The notes under the pieces: generated by a model
What the model was told of the DNA's origin: nothing
The model's database searches: none
What the model saw: the letters and a program-made list of their open reading frames with translations, nothing else
Program-made: the position numbers and the translations under genes
From: JAGVSV01 sp040766135
Lineage (GTDB): Bacteria; Bacillota; Clostridia; Christensenellales; Aristaeellaceae
Length of the DNA: 64,000 nucleotides
NCBI GenBank assembly: GCA_040766135.1
Contig: JAXGRA010000009.1
Span: forward strand, 1 to 64,000
Direction of reading: 5' to 3'
Shown here: piece by piece, positions 8,826 to 17,235 of the stretch
How positions within the stretch are numbered: the first letter of the stretch is position 1
Layout of the letters: each line of letters starts with the position of its first letter

Positions 8826-8891
8826 TTTCGCGCTCATTTTATGTGAGGCATCGTTACAACTTTCGCGCTCATATTGACTTGAGGCACCGCG
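8826..8891 (-). repeat. Right terminal repeats of the insertion sequence (two copies)
   Basis: Inverted copies of the left-end blocks: TTTCGCGCTCATTTTATGTG then AGGCATC (inner), and TTTCGCGCTCATATTGACTT then GAGGCACC (outer). Confidence 0.7.
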
Positions 8892-9184
8892 GGGCCGTGC
8901 ATTGGGGCAGGTGGTGCAGCGGGACACGACAAAATATGGATGCGCCAAACGGGCACATAAGAAAAATCTTATAATGAGCATCATGTAAAAGGATGTTGCC
9001 ATATGAACGATTGTGTATTATCATAAAATGTATAGTAACACGATGCACGAAATTGAACGACAAACACGGCTCATCAGACGACAGCCCTATATTATAAGGT
9101 TTCCAGCCACCGGCTTATTGATATCAGAAAGGGGAATCATAAAACGATAAAGAAAATTATTCCTTTCTTGAAAGGGTGCTTATT

Positions 9185-10207
9185 TTGGACATGCTGCTGA
9201 CATTGGCGTGCGCCTTGTTAGGCGGCCTTGCATTGCAAAGGCTGAAAGTGCCCGGTGGTATGATGGTGGGTGCAGTTATCGGTGCCAGCGCTTACAACAT
9301 TGCGACCGGCCAGGCTTACATGCACCCTCTAGCCAAGACCGCAGCACAAATCGCTGCCGGTGCTTTTATCGGTGTAGGCGTCAAGCGCGAGGATCTTCAG
9401 CAAATGCGCGCCCTGCTCAAGGTCGCGTTGCTGGTGATTGCAGGCCTTTTGGTGGTCAATATAGTGACAGGGCTGCTCATCTGCGCGGTCAGCCCGCTCG
9501 ATCCTCTGACGGCCTTTATGTCCAGCGCGCCGGGCGGCTTATCCGACATTCCCGTGATCGCAGCGGAGATGGGCGCTGATGCCAGCCAGGTGCTGGCATT
9601 GCAGTTTGTGCGCTTTGTGCTGGGCATTGCCATCTTCCCTGCAGCCATCAGCCACGTGCATCAGGAGGACATGAGTGCCACCCAGCACGACTACAAAGCC
9701 CCGCAGGGCGATTGGCCCCACACGTTGCTGACGCTCGCGGTGTCCGCCGTGTTTGGCCTTTTGGGCAAGGCCTCCGGCATGCCAGGCGGCACAATGGCCT
9801 TTTCCACTGTGGGCACCATCTTTTTTAAGCTAAGCTACCCCAAGGCTTGCATGCTGAACCCCATGCGCCGGGCTGCCCAGTGGCTGTCGGGGGCCTTTGT
9901 CGGTGCGGGCATCGGCATGGCGCAGGTTGTTGCTTTGCAGCATCTGGCGCTGCCGGCAGTGGTGCTGATTGCCTGCTACTCTCTGGCCTGCGTGCTGTTA
10001 GGATGCTTGCTGCAAAAACTTCAGTTTTTTAACAAGCGAGAATCCTATCTGGCCGTCACCCCGGCAGGGGCCAGTGACATGGCGCTGATATCGGCCGACT
10101 TGGGCGTATACAATGTGCGTTTGGTACTGTTGCAGGTGATGCGCCTGGTGGCCGTGATTACCCTGTTTCCTACTATTCTCAACGCGATATCGCGGTGGCT
10201 CTCTTGA
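9185..10207 (+). CDS. AbrB-family (PF05145) polytopic membrane protein
   Basis: A very hydrophobic 340-residue protein with about nine to ten membrane segments. It shows the internal duplication of this family: LKVPGGMMVGAVIGASAYN near the N-terminus and GKASGMPGGTMAFSTVGTIF in the middle. These proteins are often labelled putative ammonia monooxygenase, but transport or regulation of membrane transport is more plausible; the function is not established. The family commonly sits beside tripartite tricarboxylate transporters, as here (tctC begins 270 nt downstream). TTG 9185 is preferred to GTG 9176 because AAAGGG (9171-9176) is 8 nt before it. A remnant of a second copy of this gene's 3' end lies at 14521-14556. 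Confidence 0.8.
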   Translation: MDMLLTLACALLGGLALQRLKVPGGMMVGAVIGASAYNIATGQAYMHPLAKTAAQIAAGAFIGVGVKREDLQQMRALLKVALLVIAGLLVVNIVTGLLICAVSPLDPLTAFMSSAPGGLSDIPVIAAEMGADASQVLALQFVRFVLGIAIFPAAISHVHQEDMSATQHDYKAPQGDWPHTLLTLAVSAVFGLLGKASGMPGGTMAFSTVGTIFFKLSYPKACMLNPMRRAAQWLSGAFVGAGIGMAQVVALQHLALPAVVLIACYSLACVLLGCLLQKLQFFNKRESYLAVTPAGASDMALISADLGVYNVRLVLLQVMRLVAVITLFPTILNAISRWLS

Positions 10208-10285
10208 ACGGCGCAGCCACATTCAGTTGGTTACGATGGTATAAGCAAATGGTTATAGTCCTTGTTATAATTATAAAAAATGCTA

Positions 10286-10314
10286 TTGACTTATAAGGCG
10301 TATGGACGTATATT
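10286..10314 (+). promoter_or_regulatory. Sigma-70-type promoter of the tricarboxylate island
   Basis: TTGACT (10286-10291) and TATATT (10309-10314) with an ideal 17-nt spacer. It leaves a leader of about 155 nt before tctC. Confidence 0.7.
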
Positions 10315-10323
10315 ATTAATAAC

Positions 10324-10343
10324 AACATCAGATTTCAGATGTT
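10324..10343. promoter_or_regulatory. Candidate operator near the transcription start
   Basis: Inverted repeat AACATCAGATTTCAGATGTT (6-bp arms, 8-nt centre) begins 10 nt after the -10 box, where a bound repressor would block transcription. The binding protein is unknown. Confidence 0.35.
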
Positions 10344-10476
10344 CTCAATAATTTGCCCGCCACAGTATTGTTCTTGTTTACCGGCTTGGACTGTTGAAGA
10401 AACGGAGGCCTGATACCTGAAAAAGAGTTTCAAACGGTTCCCTGCCCACTACATAATTATTAAGGAGGAATTATCC

Positions 10477-11433
10477 GTGAAGTTACTCAAGAAGTTTACG
10501 CTGCTGGCTGTTGTAGCTGCGCTACTGTTCACTCTCTCCTTCGTATCTGCTGAATCCGAATGGAAGTGGGAGCGCGATATCGAAATTGTCTGCACGTTCG
10601 ATGTTGGCTCCGGCACCGATACCACGCTGCGCGCCATGAATCTGCAGTTGGGCCGTTATCTGGGTACCAATGTTATCATCAACAACGTTTCTGGCGCATC
10701 GGGCGTTAACGGTGCGGAGTTTTTCAATCAGCAGCCGCGCGATGGCTATACGTTTGCCATGTTCACCCCTTCGCATGTAATCGCGGGTCTTCGGGGCGCT
10801 ACTTCTTTTGATATCCTTAACGATGTCCGTCCCGTGCATAATCTGGTGCAAGACTCCAACGTGGTCTTTTCCAACCCCAACCTGCCCTTCAAGGATGTCG
10901 AAGGTTTCATTGCGTATGCCAAAGAAAATCCGGGCAAACTGACCCTAACCCTTCAATCGGTGACCGGCATTGACGCAGCTTCTGCCAAGCAGTTTCTGGA
11001 TGCTGCCGATATTGACGTGACCATGGTTCAGGCCGATGGTGCAGAGGCTTATTCGCTGGTGATTGGCGGCCACGCAAGCCTGACGCTTGGCTCGTTCGCC
11101 GATGCGGAGGAATATATCAAGGGCGGTTTGGTTATCCCGTTGGTCTCTCTCTCCCCCGAACCCTCTTCTGCGCATCCGGAAGTTCCCACCGCGATTTCTT
11201 TAGGCTATAACTGCACGCTGGGCCCCTGGCGCATGATCGTGGCCATGGAAGGCACGCCGCAGGCAGCTATTGATTCCTTGGAGAAAGCCATTAGCGAGGT
11301 GTGCTCCACAGACGAAAAGTGGATGGAGTTTAAGGAGCTCAATGGCCTGGATGACCGTGAGGGTTTCTTTAACCAGGAAGAGTCCACCAAACTGTGGAAG
11401 GAATATGTTGACCTGATCAAGCCTTATATCTAA
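10477..11433 (+). CDS. tctC: Tripartite tricarboxylate transporter substrate-binding protein
   Basis: TctC/Bug-type periplasmic or cell-surface binding protein that delivers a di- or tricarboxylate to the TctAB membrane pair, an ion-driven system. After a signal peptide (MKLLKKFTLLAVVAALLFT, SAES) the mature protein has TctC features: IEIVCTFDVGSGTDTTLRAM (the usual PxxPGGxxD segment is altered), NNVSGASGVNGAEFF, and PRDGYTFAMFT. The start is GTG at 10477 with AGGAGG upstream. It is the first gene after the promoter at 10286. A GC-rich stem-loop separates it from tctB. The altered substrate loop hints at a ligand other than plain citrate, but this is inference. Confidence 0.9.
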   Translation: MKLLKKFTLLAVVAALLFTLSFVSAESEWKWERDIEIVCTFDVGSGTDTTLRAMNLQLGRYLGTNVIINNVSGASGVNGAEFFNQQPRDGYTFAMFTPSHVIAGLRGATSFDILNDVRPVHNLVQDSNVVFSNPNLPFKDVEGFIAYAKENPGKLTLTLQSVTGIDAASAKQFLDAADIDVTMVQADGAEAYSLVIGGHASLTLGSFADAEEYIKGGLVIPLVSLSPEPSSAHPEVPTAISLGYNCTLGPWRMIVAMEGTPQAAIDSLEKAISEVCSTDEKWMEFKELNGLDDREGFFNQEESTKLWKEYVDLIKPYI

Positions 11434-11461
11434 GTATTCGGCAGGGTTTGTCAATTAGGGC

Positions 11462-11494
11462 GGCTTCCGGGGCTGTGCAAAAGCCCCGGAAGCC
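11462..11494 (+). terminator. Intercistronic stem-loop between tctC and tctB
   Basis: Perfect 13-bp arms GGCTTCCGGGGCT / AGCCCCGGAAGCC around a 7-nt loop, with no T-run. Probably a partial terminator or mRNA stabiliser that raises tctC over tctBA. Confidence 0.6.
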
Positions 11495-11521
11495 AACACC
11501 ATCTACGAAGGAGGCGGGCAC

Positions 11522-12031
11522 ATGGCTCTTGAGCTCTTACTCAATGGCGCGATGGCATTGTTCTTTGGCTATTCAATCTTCAATGCCTTTGCGAACCAAC
11601 CGGCGGGAAAGGCTGGCGAACTGTCCGGGCGTACCTGGTCTGTTACGATTCTGGCGCTGCTGGTGCTGTTTCTGATTATCAACATGATCAACATCTGGCG
11701 TAACACGCCCAAGGATCAGCGCAACCTGGACAGCCTAAAGAACATCAGCTTGAAGAAAATATTCTCCTCGGGCCTGACGTGGGGCAGTTTGTTGATTCTG
11801 GCTTATGCTCTCCTGCTGCAGTACACTGGCTTCATTTTAACATCCTTTGTGTTTTGTATTGCATCGTCCTATCTGCTTGGTGAGCGCAAACCGCTGACAA
11901 TGGTGTTGTTCTCTTTGGTAACGGTGACGGTGCTCTACCTGCTTTTCTACAAGGGCATTGGCGTGATTCTGCCACGCGGCGCAGGTTTCCTGCGTGATTT
12001 CGCGCTGGCGATTGAGTCGCTGCTGCGCTGA
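11522..12031 (+). CDS. tctB: Tripartite tricarboxylate transporter small membrane subunit
   Basis: A 169-residue protein with four hydrophobic segments (about residues 5-22, 39-57, 80-100 and 123-150), the size and topology of TctB. It partners TctA in the inner membrane. It is preceded by AAGGAGG and lies between tctC and tctA, which is the standard gene order. Sequence conservation in TctB is low, so topology and position carry the call. Confidence 0.88.
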   Translation: MALELLLNGAMALFFGYSIFNAFANQPAGKAGELSGRTWSVTILALLVLFLIINMINIWRNTPKDQRNLDSLKNISLKKIFSSGLTWGSLLILAYALLLQYTGFILTSFVFCIASSYLLGERKPLTMVLFSLVTVTVLYLLFYKGIGVILPRGAGFLRDFALAIESLLR

Positions 12032-12060
12032 CGATGTTTGCCAGTTAGAGGAGGTAGTGT

Positions 12061-13569
12061 ATGTTTGACTTAGTCTTGCGGGGCTTCGGAATTGTCTTTA
12101 CGCCCACAAACTTTCTGGTGATTTTTGTCGGCACTGTTGCGGGCCTCATAATGGGGGCCATGCCGGGCATTTCTGCATCCATGGCGGTTGTCATTGGCAT
12201 GACATTCAGTTACGGCATGGAACCGCTGCCGGCGATTGCTTTCCTGGTGGCAGTCTATTGTGCGTCCATCACCGGCGGCAGCATCACGGCGATACTGTTC
12301 AGCATCCCGGGCACACCAGCCAGTGCGGTGGCGACCTTTGATGGCTATCCCATGGCCATGGAAGGTAAGGCTGGCAAAGCGCTGGGCTATACCTTCATTG
12401 CCAGTGCGCTGGGTGGCCTGTTCTCCGCCTTTGCCATGGCGCTGCTGACACAGCCCCTTGCCAAAACCGCGCTGCGATTTGGCCCCTCCGAGATGTTTGC
12501 GGTTTCTTTCTTGGGCCTGTCGATCCTGACCAGCCTGGGGGAGAAAAACGTAATCCGCACGATTATTTCGGGTTTGATCGGTTTATGGCTGGCCACGATA
12601 GGCATTGATCCCATCTATGGCACCACCCGGTTTACCTTTGGCAGCGTGTCGCTGATCAAGGGTGTTCCCATGATTCCTGTGATGACCGGCCTCTTTGCTG
12701 TTGTCGAGGTGCTGGGTCAGATGCACAAAAAGGAATCGCTGGACAGCGAAAAGATGATCAAGACAAAAACCGAGATGATGACCCTCAAGGAAATTTGGAC
12801 GTATCGCGCTACAATTGTCCGCGGGTCGTTGCTCGGCACCATTGTGGGCATTATCCCAGGCGCGGGCGCGACCATCGCCAGTTTCTTAGCTTATGCCATC
12901 GAGGTTAAGGTGTCTAAAAACCCGGAGAACTTTGGTAAAGGGGAGCCCAGAGGCATTATCGCGCCCGAGGCGGCCAACAACGCTGCCACAGGCGGCGCCA
13001 TGGTGCCGCTGCTCGCGCTTGGTATCCCCGGCGGCAACGCCGCTGCAATCATGCTGATGGCGTTAGCCATTAAAGGGGTCAACATGGGGCCGCTGCTGCT
13101 GGTCAGCCAGCCCATCTACATGTATACCACTTTTGCCAGCATGTTTGTGGTCAACATCATCATGGTGGTTATTGCCTATTATGTGGCCAAGGGCTTTGCC
13201 AAGATACTTGAAATTCCTTACAGCATGCTGGGTACCATCATCCTGATGCTTTGCTTCTTAGGCGCGTTCAGTGCCTCGCGCAACATTAGCGATGTGCTGC
13301 TGGTAGTGATTGCGGGTATCGTAGGCTATGGGCTTAGCAAGGCCAAGTTCAACATGGCTGGCCTTGTATTGGGCCTGGTGCTGGGGCCCATTGTGGAAAA
13401 AAACCTGCGCAATGCCATTGTGATGGCACAGGGCAACCTCTACGATGTATTCATTGCCAAACCCATTACTTTGGTCATGCTGATTATCATTGTGATTCTA
13501 TTCATGTTGCCGCTAATTCAAAGTTTTATGAAAAGCAAGGAAAGGGAAACAGCCCAATTAGAAGACTAA
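12061..13569 (+). CDS. tctA: Tripartite tricarboxylate transporter large membrane subunit
   Basis: A 502-residue, roughly 12-segment membrane protein. It carries the TctA signatures GLIMGAMPGISASMAVVIGM and ITGGSITAILFSIPGTPASA, and the second-half copy GIIPGAGATIASFLAYAIEV / LALGIPGGNAAAIMLMALAI. TctA forms the ion-coupled transport path for the carboxylate captured by TctC. It starts at ATG 12061 with GAGGAGG upstream, 29 nt after tctB. A hairpin follows the stop. Confidence 0.95.
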   Translation: MFDLVLRGFGIVFTPTNFLVIFVGTVAGLIMGAMPGISASMAVVIGMTFSYGMEPLPAIAFLVAVYCASITGGSITAILFSIPGTPASAVATFDGYPMAMEGKAGKALGYTFIASALGGLFSAFAMALLTQPLAKTALRFGPSEMFAVSFLGLSILTSLGEKNVIRTIISGLIGLWLATIGIDPIYGTTRFTFGSVSLIKGVPMIPVMTGLFAVVEVLGQMHKKESLDSEKMIKTKTEMMTLKEIWTYRATIVRGSLLGTIVGIIPGAGATIASFLAYAIEVKVSKNPENFGKGEPRGIIAPEAANNAATGGAMVPLLALGIPGGNAAAIMLMALAIKGVNMGPLLLVSQPIYMYTTFASMFVVNIIMVVIAYYVAKGFAKILEIPYSMLGTIILMLCFLGAFSASRNISDVLLVVIAGIVGYGLSKAKFNMAGLVLGLVLGPIVEKNLRNAIVMAQGNLYDVFIAKPITLVMLIIIVILFMLPLIQSFMKSKERETAQLED

Positions 13570-13579
13570 CCAGCTAACT

Positions 13580-13608
13580 GGGAGCCTGCCAAAGAACGGC
13601 GGGCTCCC
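13580..13608 (+). terminator. Hairpin after tctA
   Basis: GGGAGCCTGCC / GGCGGGCTCCC, 11 pairs with one G-T wobble, followed by CCTTCC. May end part of the tct transcripts. Confidence 0.55.
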
Positions 13609-13645
13609 CTTCCACAGGCACAGCAATGCCTAAAGGAGATACCCC

Positions 13646-14530
13646 TTGGAAAAGACGATCAAACTGCTCAACGAAAAGCGCGGCAGGGCACGCGTGGCCT
13701 ATCTGCTTCACAGCCTCATACTGCTAACGATTGTGGTAATGATATTTCAAGGTCATTACCCGCTTGCGATGGGGCTGGCAGCTATGGCGCTGCTGCTGTA
13801 CATCGCCATGGTGCGCCGTGCGACCAGAGAGTTTAACGAAAGCTTCACCGAGCAAAACACGCGCCTGAATCTATCCAGACATCTGCAGAACATCAGATAT
13901 GAGGCCAAGCCTGGCAGCATGCTGGGCATCCTGCAGCAGGACGGCCTGTTGCCTCTGATGGAACGCGGCTTGCTTGTTTACCATCTGGTTTCAGGCGAAA
14001 GGGATGGCATGCAGGTAAGCATCATGGACGCAACGACCCCTGTGCCGGACAACGCCGGGCGCAGCCAAGCCAAGTTTCTTAGCGGTGCCTGGGTGCGCAT
14101 GGTATATCATGATGCCCGGTTTTCCGGAAAAGCGCGTGCCTACTCAGAAGACTTATATATTGATTATGATTTGGATAGTTTTACCTCCGGCATATTCCAG
14201 GGAACACCGCGAAAAAACGCGGAGCCTGCAGGGAACCAGCACATTCTTTGGCTGTGGGAGCAAGAAGCGGAGAACCTTTACCACGCTGCGCGGCAAGCTG
14301 TGTCGGAGTTAGCCTGCTATACAACAGGCGATATTGCTATGGCTGTTAATGAAAATGCTTGCAGCGTATTTATCCAGCGCAGATTCCTGGCAGGCCCAGG
14401 GGTCAGCCTGAAAAAGCCAGTGACTGCTGAAATGCTTGGTTCTGATCATTTCCCCGAGCTTAACAGGGTGTTGGAGGTTGGCCGTGCCCTGCTACAAGCT
14501 GGTTGTTCCGATGCGTTGACAGCATCTTGA
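13646..14530 (+). CDS. Hypothetical protein with two N-terminal membrane segments
   Basis: Not recognised with confidence. The 294-residue protein has two hydrophobic segments (about 19-36 and 40-57) followed by a soluble domain of ~230 residues with alternating beta-like segments (GSMLGILQQDGLLPLM, FLSGAWVRMVYHDARFSGKA). The layout recalls DUF3137-type proteins, but I cannot confirm that. The start is TTG 13646 with AGGAG 6 nt upstream. It sits between tctA and the citrate carrier gene on the same strand. Its last codons overlap a short remnant of an abrB-type 3' end in another frame, so the gene's own 3' end may be a recombination junction. Confidence 0.6.
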   Translation: MEKTIKLLNEKRGRARVAYLLHSLILLTIVVMIFQGHYPLAMGLAAMALLLYIAMVRRATREFNESFTEQNTRLNLSRHLQNIRYEAKPGSMLGILQQDGLLPLMERGLLVYHLVSGERDGMQVSIMDATTPVPDNAGRSQAKFLSGAWVRMVYHDARFSGKARAYSEDLYIDYDLDSFTSGIFQGTPRKNAEPAGNQHILWLWEQEAENLYHAARQAVSELACYTTGDIAMAVNENACSVFIQRRFLAGPGVSLKKPVTAEMLGSDHFPELNRVLEVGRALLQAGCSDALTAS

Positions 14531-14556
14531 GCGCGATATCGCAGTGGCTCTCCTGA
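14521..14556 (+). pseudogene. Remnant of a second abrB-type gene 3' end
   Basis: Reading from 14524, the codons give ILSAISQWLS and a stop; the AbrB protein at 9185-10207 ends ILNAISRWLS and a stop. The two stretches match at 27 of 33 bases by hand count. No further upstream similarity was seen, so only the tail of a paralogue or older copy remains. Confidence 0.6.
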
Positions 14557-14601
14557 GAACTGCTTCGATATATATTCTGTAGACAAGAGAGGTACTACAC
14601 T

Positions 14602-15972
14602 ATGGCACTGACGATTCTGGCTTGGGTGATGATCATCGTTTTCATGACGCTGATTATGACCAAAAAGATGAGCCCCTTTACGGCTCTCATCTTTGTCCCC
14701 CTGGTGTTCGCCCTACTGGGTTCTTTTATGGGCCTGTACTCCGAACAAGCAATGAAGGCATATGAAAGCAGCGGCCTGGGCGCACAAATCAAGCTGCTGG
14801 GTGACTGGGTGCGTCAGGGTACCGTCAAGGTGGCCCCCACCGGCGTAATGCTTCTGTTTGCCATCATGTACTTCTCCCTGATGCTCAACGCCGGCATGTT
14901 CGACCCCATCCTCCGCAAGCTGATTGGCTTTGCCAAGGGCGACCCGCTGAAGATTCAGGTGGCGGCGGCCCTGGTTGCGGCGGCGGTGTCTTTGAACGGC
15001 GACGGCACCACCACCACGCTGATTGTGTGTACGGCTTTCGTGCCCATCTACAAAACGCTGAAGATGAGCCTGATGAACCTGGCCGTTACCACGGTGTTGA
15101 TGAACACCATCATGAACCTGCTGCCCTGGGGCGGCCCCTCCGCGCGCGTGATCTCGGTGTTCTCGGAGCTTTCCGATGCGGCGGTGCTCAATGCCTTGGC
15201 CCCCGGCATGATTGTGGCCTTCATCTACATGATGGGCGTTGCCTTCTACATGGGCTGGAAAGAGCGCAAGAAGCTGGGCATCACCAAGCTGACCGATGCG
15301 CAGATTGAGCAGATGATGGCCCCTGCCAGCGAAGAGGACGTGAAGCTGAAGCGGCCGCATCTGTTCTGGGTCAACCTGGTGATGACCGTGGCGCTGGTGG
15401 CCATGCTGATGATGCAGACCTTCCCCTCCCTGACGCTGTTTACTGTGGGCACGGTGCTGGCCCTGCTAATCAACTACCCCAACCTGAAGGAGCAGAAAAA
15501 CCGCATCCAGGACAATGCCGGCGATGCGCTGCAGGTGGTTATCCTGGTGTTTGGCGCGGGTGCCTTTACCGGTCTGTTTGAAAACAGCGGCATGTCCACC
15601 GCGCTGGCCCAGAGCCTGGCCGACATCATTCCCACAAGCCTGGGCAACTGGTGGGGCCTCATCACCGCCCTCATTTCTGCGCCGGGCACCTTCTTCCTGT
15701 CCAACGACGCGTTCTACTACGGCGTGCTGCCCGTGCTGAGCCAGGCTGGTGTGCAGTATGGATACACCACGCTGGAACTGGGCGTTGCTTCATTGCTGGG
15801 CCAGGCGTTCCACCTGCTCAGCCCGCTGGTTGCTTTCATCTACCTGCTGCTGGAAATGACCGGGCAGGACTTGGGCGAGTGGCAGCGCAAATCGGCCAAG
15901 TGGGCGCTGGGCATCTTCATCATCTTTGTGGCTGTCGCGGCCATTACAGGCGCGGTGCCCCTGTATAAATAA
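14602..15972 (+). CDS. CitMHS-family citrate/proton symporter
   Basis: A 456-residue carrier of about 12 membrane segments. The family imports citrate, often as a divalent-metal complex, with protons. Supporting segments are VSLNGDGTTTTLIVCTAFVP, MNLLPWGGPSARV, and the C-terminal half copy FGAGAFTGLFENSGMSTALA with PGTFFLSNDAFYYGVLPVL. SD GAGAGG lies before ATG 14602. It is directly upstream of citDEF, which fits a role in feeding citrate to citrate lyase. A GC hairpin separates it from citD. Confidence 0.92.
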   Translation: MALTILAWVMIIVFMTLIMTKKMSPFTALIFVPLVFALLGSFMGLYSEQAMKAYESSGLGAQIKLLGDWVRQGTVKVAPTGVMLLFAIMYFSLMLNAGMFDPILRKLIGFAKGDPLKIQVAAALVAAAVSLNGDGTTTTLIVCTAFVPIYKTLKMSLMNLAVTTVLMNTIMNLLPWGGPSARVISVFSELSDAAVLNALAPGMIVAFIYMMGVAFYMGWKERKKLGITKLTDAQIEQMMAPASEEDVKLKRPHLFWVNLVMTVALVAMLMMQTFPSLTLFTVGTVLALLINYPNLKEQKNRIQDNAGDALQVVILVFGAGAFTGLFENSGMSTALAQSLADIIPTSLGNWWGLITALISAPGTFFLSNDAFYYGVLPVLSQAGVQYGYTTLELGVASLLGQAFHLLSPLVAFIYLLLEMTGQDLGEWQRKSAKWALGIFIIFVAVAAITGAVPLYK

Positions 15973-15980
15973 TTCCCTTA

Positions 15981-16007
15981 TCCGGCCGCACTTACCGTGC
16001 GGCCGGA
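15981..16007 (+). terminator. Intercistronic GC hairpin between the citrate carrier and citD
   Basis: TCCGGCCGCAC / GTGCGGCCGGA, 11 perfect pairs, 5-nt loop, with no T-run. Likely an RNA-processing or attenuation element rather than a full terminator. Confidence 0.55.
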
Positions 16008-16029
16008 CGACCACCAACAGGAGGTATGT

Positions 16030-16329
16030 ATGCAAATCAAACAAAGCGCTATGGCGGGTACACTGGAATCCAGCGATGTGCAGGTGACCATCGAGCCTCA
16101 TGAGGGCAGCGTGGAAATCGAACTGGAATCCAGCGTAATGCTCCAGTACGGACGGCAGATCAAAGCCTGTGTCCAGGACACCCTGAAGCGTCTGAACGTT
16201 AATGACGTGCGGGTGACCGTGGTGGACAAGGGCGCCCTGGAATGCACCATCAAGGCCCGGGTGCAGTGCGCGGTGTACCGCGCCGCAGGGGTGGAGACGG
16301 GCTTTCCCTGGGGAGGTGCGATCCAATGA
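16030..16329 (+). CDS. citD: Citrate lyase acyl carrier protein (gamma subunit)
   Basis: A 99-residue carrier protein that holds the phosphoribosyl-dephospho-CoA arm of citrate lyase. The N-terminus reads AMAGTLESSDVQVTI, placing the attachment serine at position 14 exactly as in Klebsiella CitD. VVDKGALECTIKARV matches the conserved second half. ATG 16030 has AGGAGG 5 nt upstream; an 11-codon upstream extension has no support. The stop overlaps the citE start (ATGA). The arm-synthesis genes citX and citG are not in this window. Confidence 0.95.
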   Translation: MQIKQSAMAGTLESSDVQVTIEPHEGSVEIELESSVMLQYGRQIKACVQDTLKRLNVNDVRVTVVDKGALECTIKARVQCAVYRAAGVETGFPWGGAIQ

Positions 16330-17234
16330 CACACGAAAAGAGAATGCGCCGTTTGCGGCGTTCCATGATGTTCCTGAATGCACAGCGTCCCGCGCTGATC
16401 AAGGATGCATACATCTACAAGCCTGACAGCCTGATGCTGGACTTAGAGGACGCTGTTGCCGAAAACCAGAAGGATGCGGCACGTTTCTCGCTGTACAACG
16501 CGCTCAAATCGGTGGACTACCGGGGCGTGGAGAAGATCGTGCGCATCAACGGCCTGGACACCCCGCACTGGCAGGAGGACATCCGTGTGACGGTGGCGGG
16601 CCGGGCCGATGGCATCCGCATTGCCAAGTGTGAAACGGCGCAGGACGTGCTGACGGTCGTAGAGCACATTGAAAAGGCCGAGGAAGAGTTCGGCGTGGAA
16701 AAAGGCTTTACGCTGGTGATGGCCGCGCTGGAATCGCCCCTGGGCATTATCAATGCCTATGACATCTGTAAGGCCTGCCCTGAACGGCTGTTTGGCGTGG
16801 CCATATCCGGCGGCGACTATCGCAAGTCGATGCAGGCCAACTACAACCCCGGCGGCATTGAGATGATGGGCGGCCGTGCCAACATGCTGATTGCAGCCCG
16901 CGCCGCGGGGGTGCAGTGCTTTGACACCGTGTTTACCGACGTGGACGATATGGACGGTTTTCGCGAGGAAGTCATCCAGAACAAGCAGATGGGCTTTGAT
17001 GGGAAATCCCTCATCAGCCCCCGGCAGATTGCCATCGTCCATGAGATCTTCACGCCCACCCAGCGGGAAATCCGCAACGCTGAGCGTATCGTGCGCGCCG
17101 TGCGCGAGCAGGCGGCCCAGGGTATCGGCGTGTTTACGCTGGATGGCAAGATGCTGGACATCGCCTTTGTGCCCGGTGCCGAGCGTACCATCGAACTAGC
17201 GAAGGCGTCCGGCGTGTATGAGGGGGATTTATAA
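16326..17234 (+). CDS. citE: Citrate lyase beta subunit (citryl-ACP lyase)
   Basis: A 302-residue protein of the HpcH/HpaI-like CitE family, which cleaves citryl-ACP to oxaloacetate and acetyl-ACP. Typical segments are RSMMFLNAQRP, DSLMLDLEDAVAENQKDAAR, ALESPLGIINAYDICKA, GGDYRKSMQ and GFDGKSLISPRQIAIVHEIF. The ATG at 16326 overlaps the citD stop and has GGGGAGG upstream; a longer upstream frame overlaps citD and was discarded. The citDEF order is standard. CitE-like paralogues can have other roles, but the subunit neighbours make this assignment firm. Confidence 0.95.
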   Translation: MTHEKRMRRLRRSMMFLNAQRPALIKDAYIYKPDSLMLDLEDAVAENQKDAARFSLYNALKSVDYRGVEKIVRINGLDTPHWQEDIRVTVAGRADGIRIAKCETAQDVLTVVEHIEKAEEEFGVEKGFTLVMAALESPLGIINAYDICKACPERLFGVAISGGDYRKSMQANYNPGGIEMMGGRANMLIAARAAGVQCFDTVFTDVDDMDGFREEVIQNKQMGFDGKSLISPRQIAIVHEIFTPTQREIRNAERIVRAVREQAAQGIGVFTLDGKMLDIAFVPGAERTIELAKASGVYEGDL

Positions 17235-17235
17235 G

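Larger units (their letters stand above)
7266..8891 (+). mobile_element. Insertion sequence, ~1.63 kb, with doubled terminal repeats
   Basis: The element holds one DDE transposase gene. At each end a block with the core ATGAGCGCGAAA occurs twice. On the left these are at about 7270-7296 (outer) and 7303-7330 (inner, preceded by GGTGCCTCA). On the right, inverted, they are at about 8826-8857 (inner) and 8862-8889 (outer). The inner left and outer right copies share GGTGCCTCAA. The most consistent boundaries give a 5-bp direct repeat GGGCC at 7261-7265 and 8892-8896, which I read as the target duplication. The ends are inferred by eye, so the boundary could move by a few bases. Confidence 0.75.

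Noticed and set aside
7301..8891. CRISPR-like reading of the repeated ATGAGCGCGAAA blocks
   Set aside because: Only two copies occur at each end and in inverted orientation around a transposase gene; they are insertion-sequence terminal repeats.
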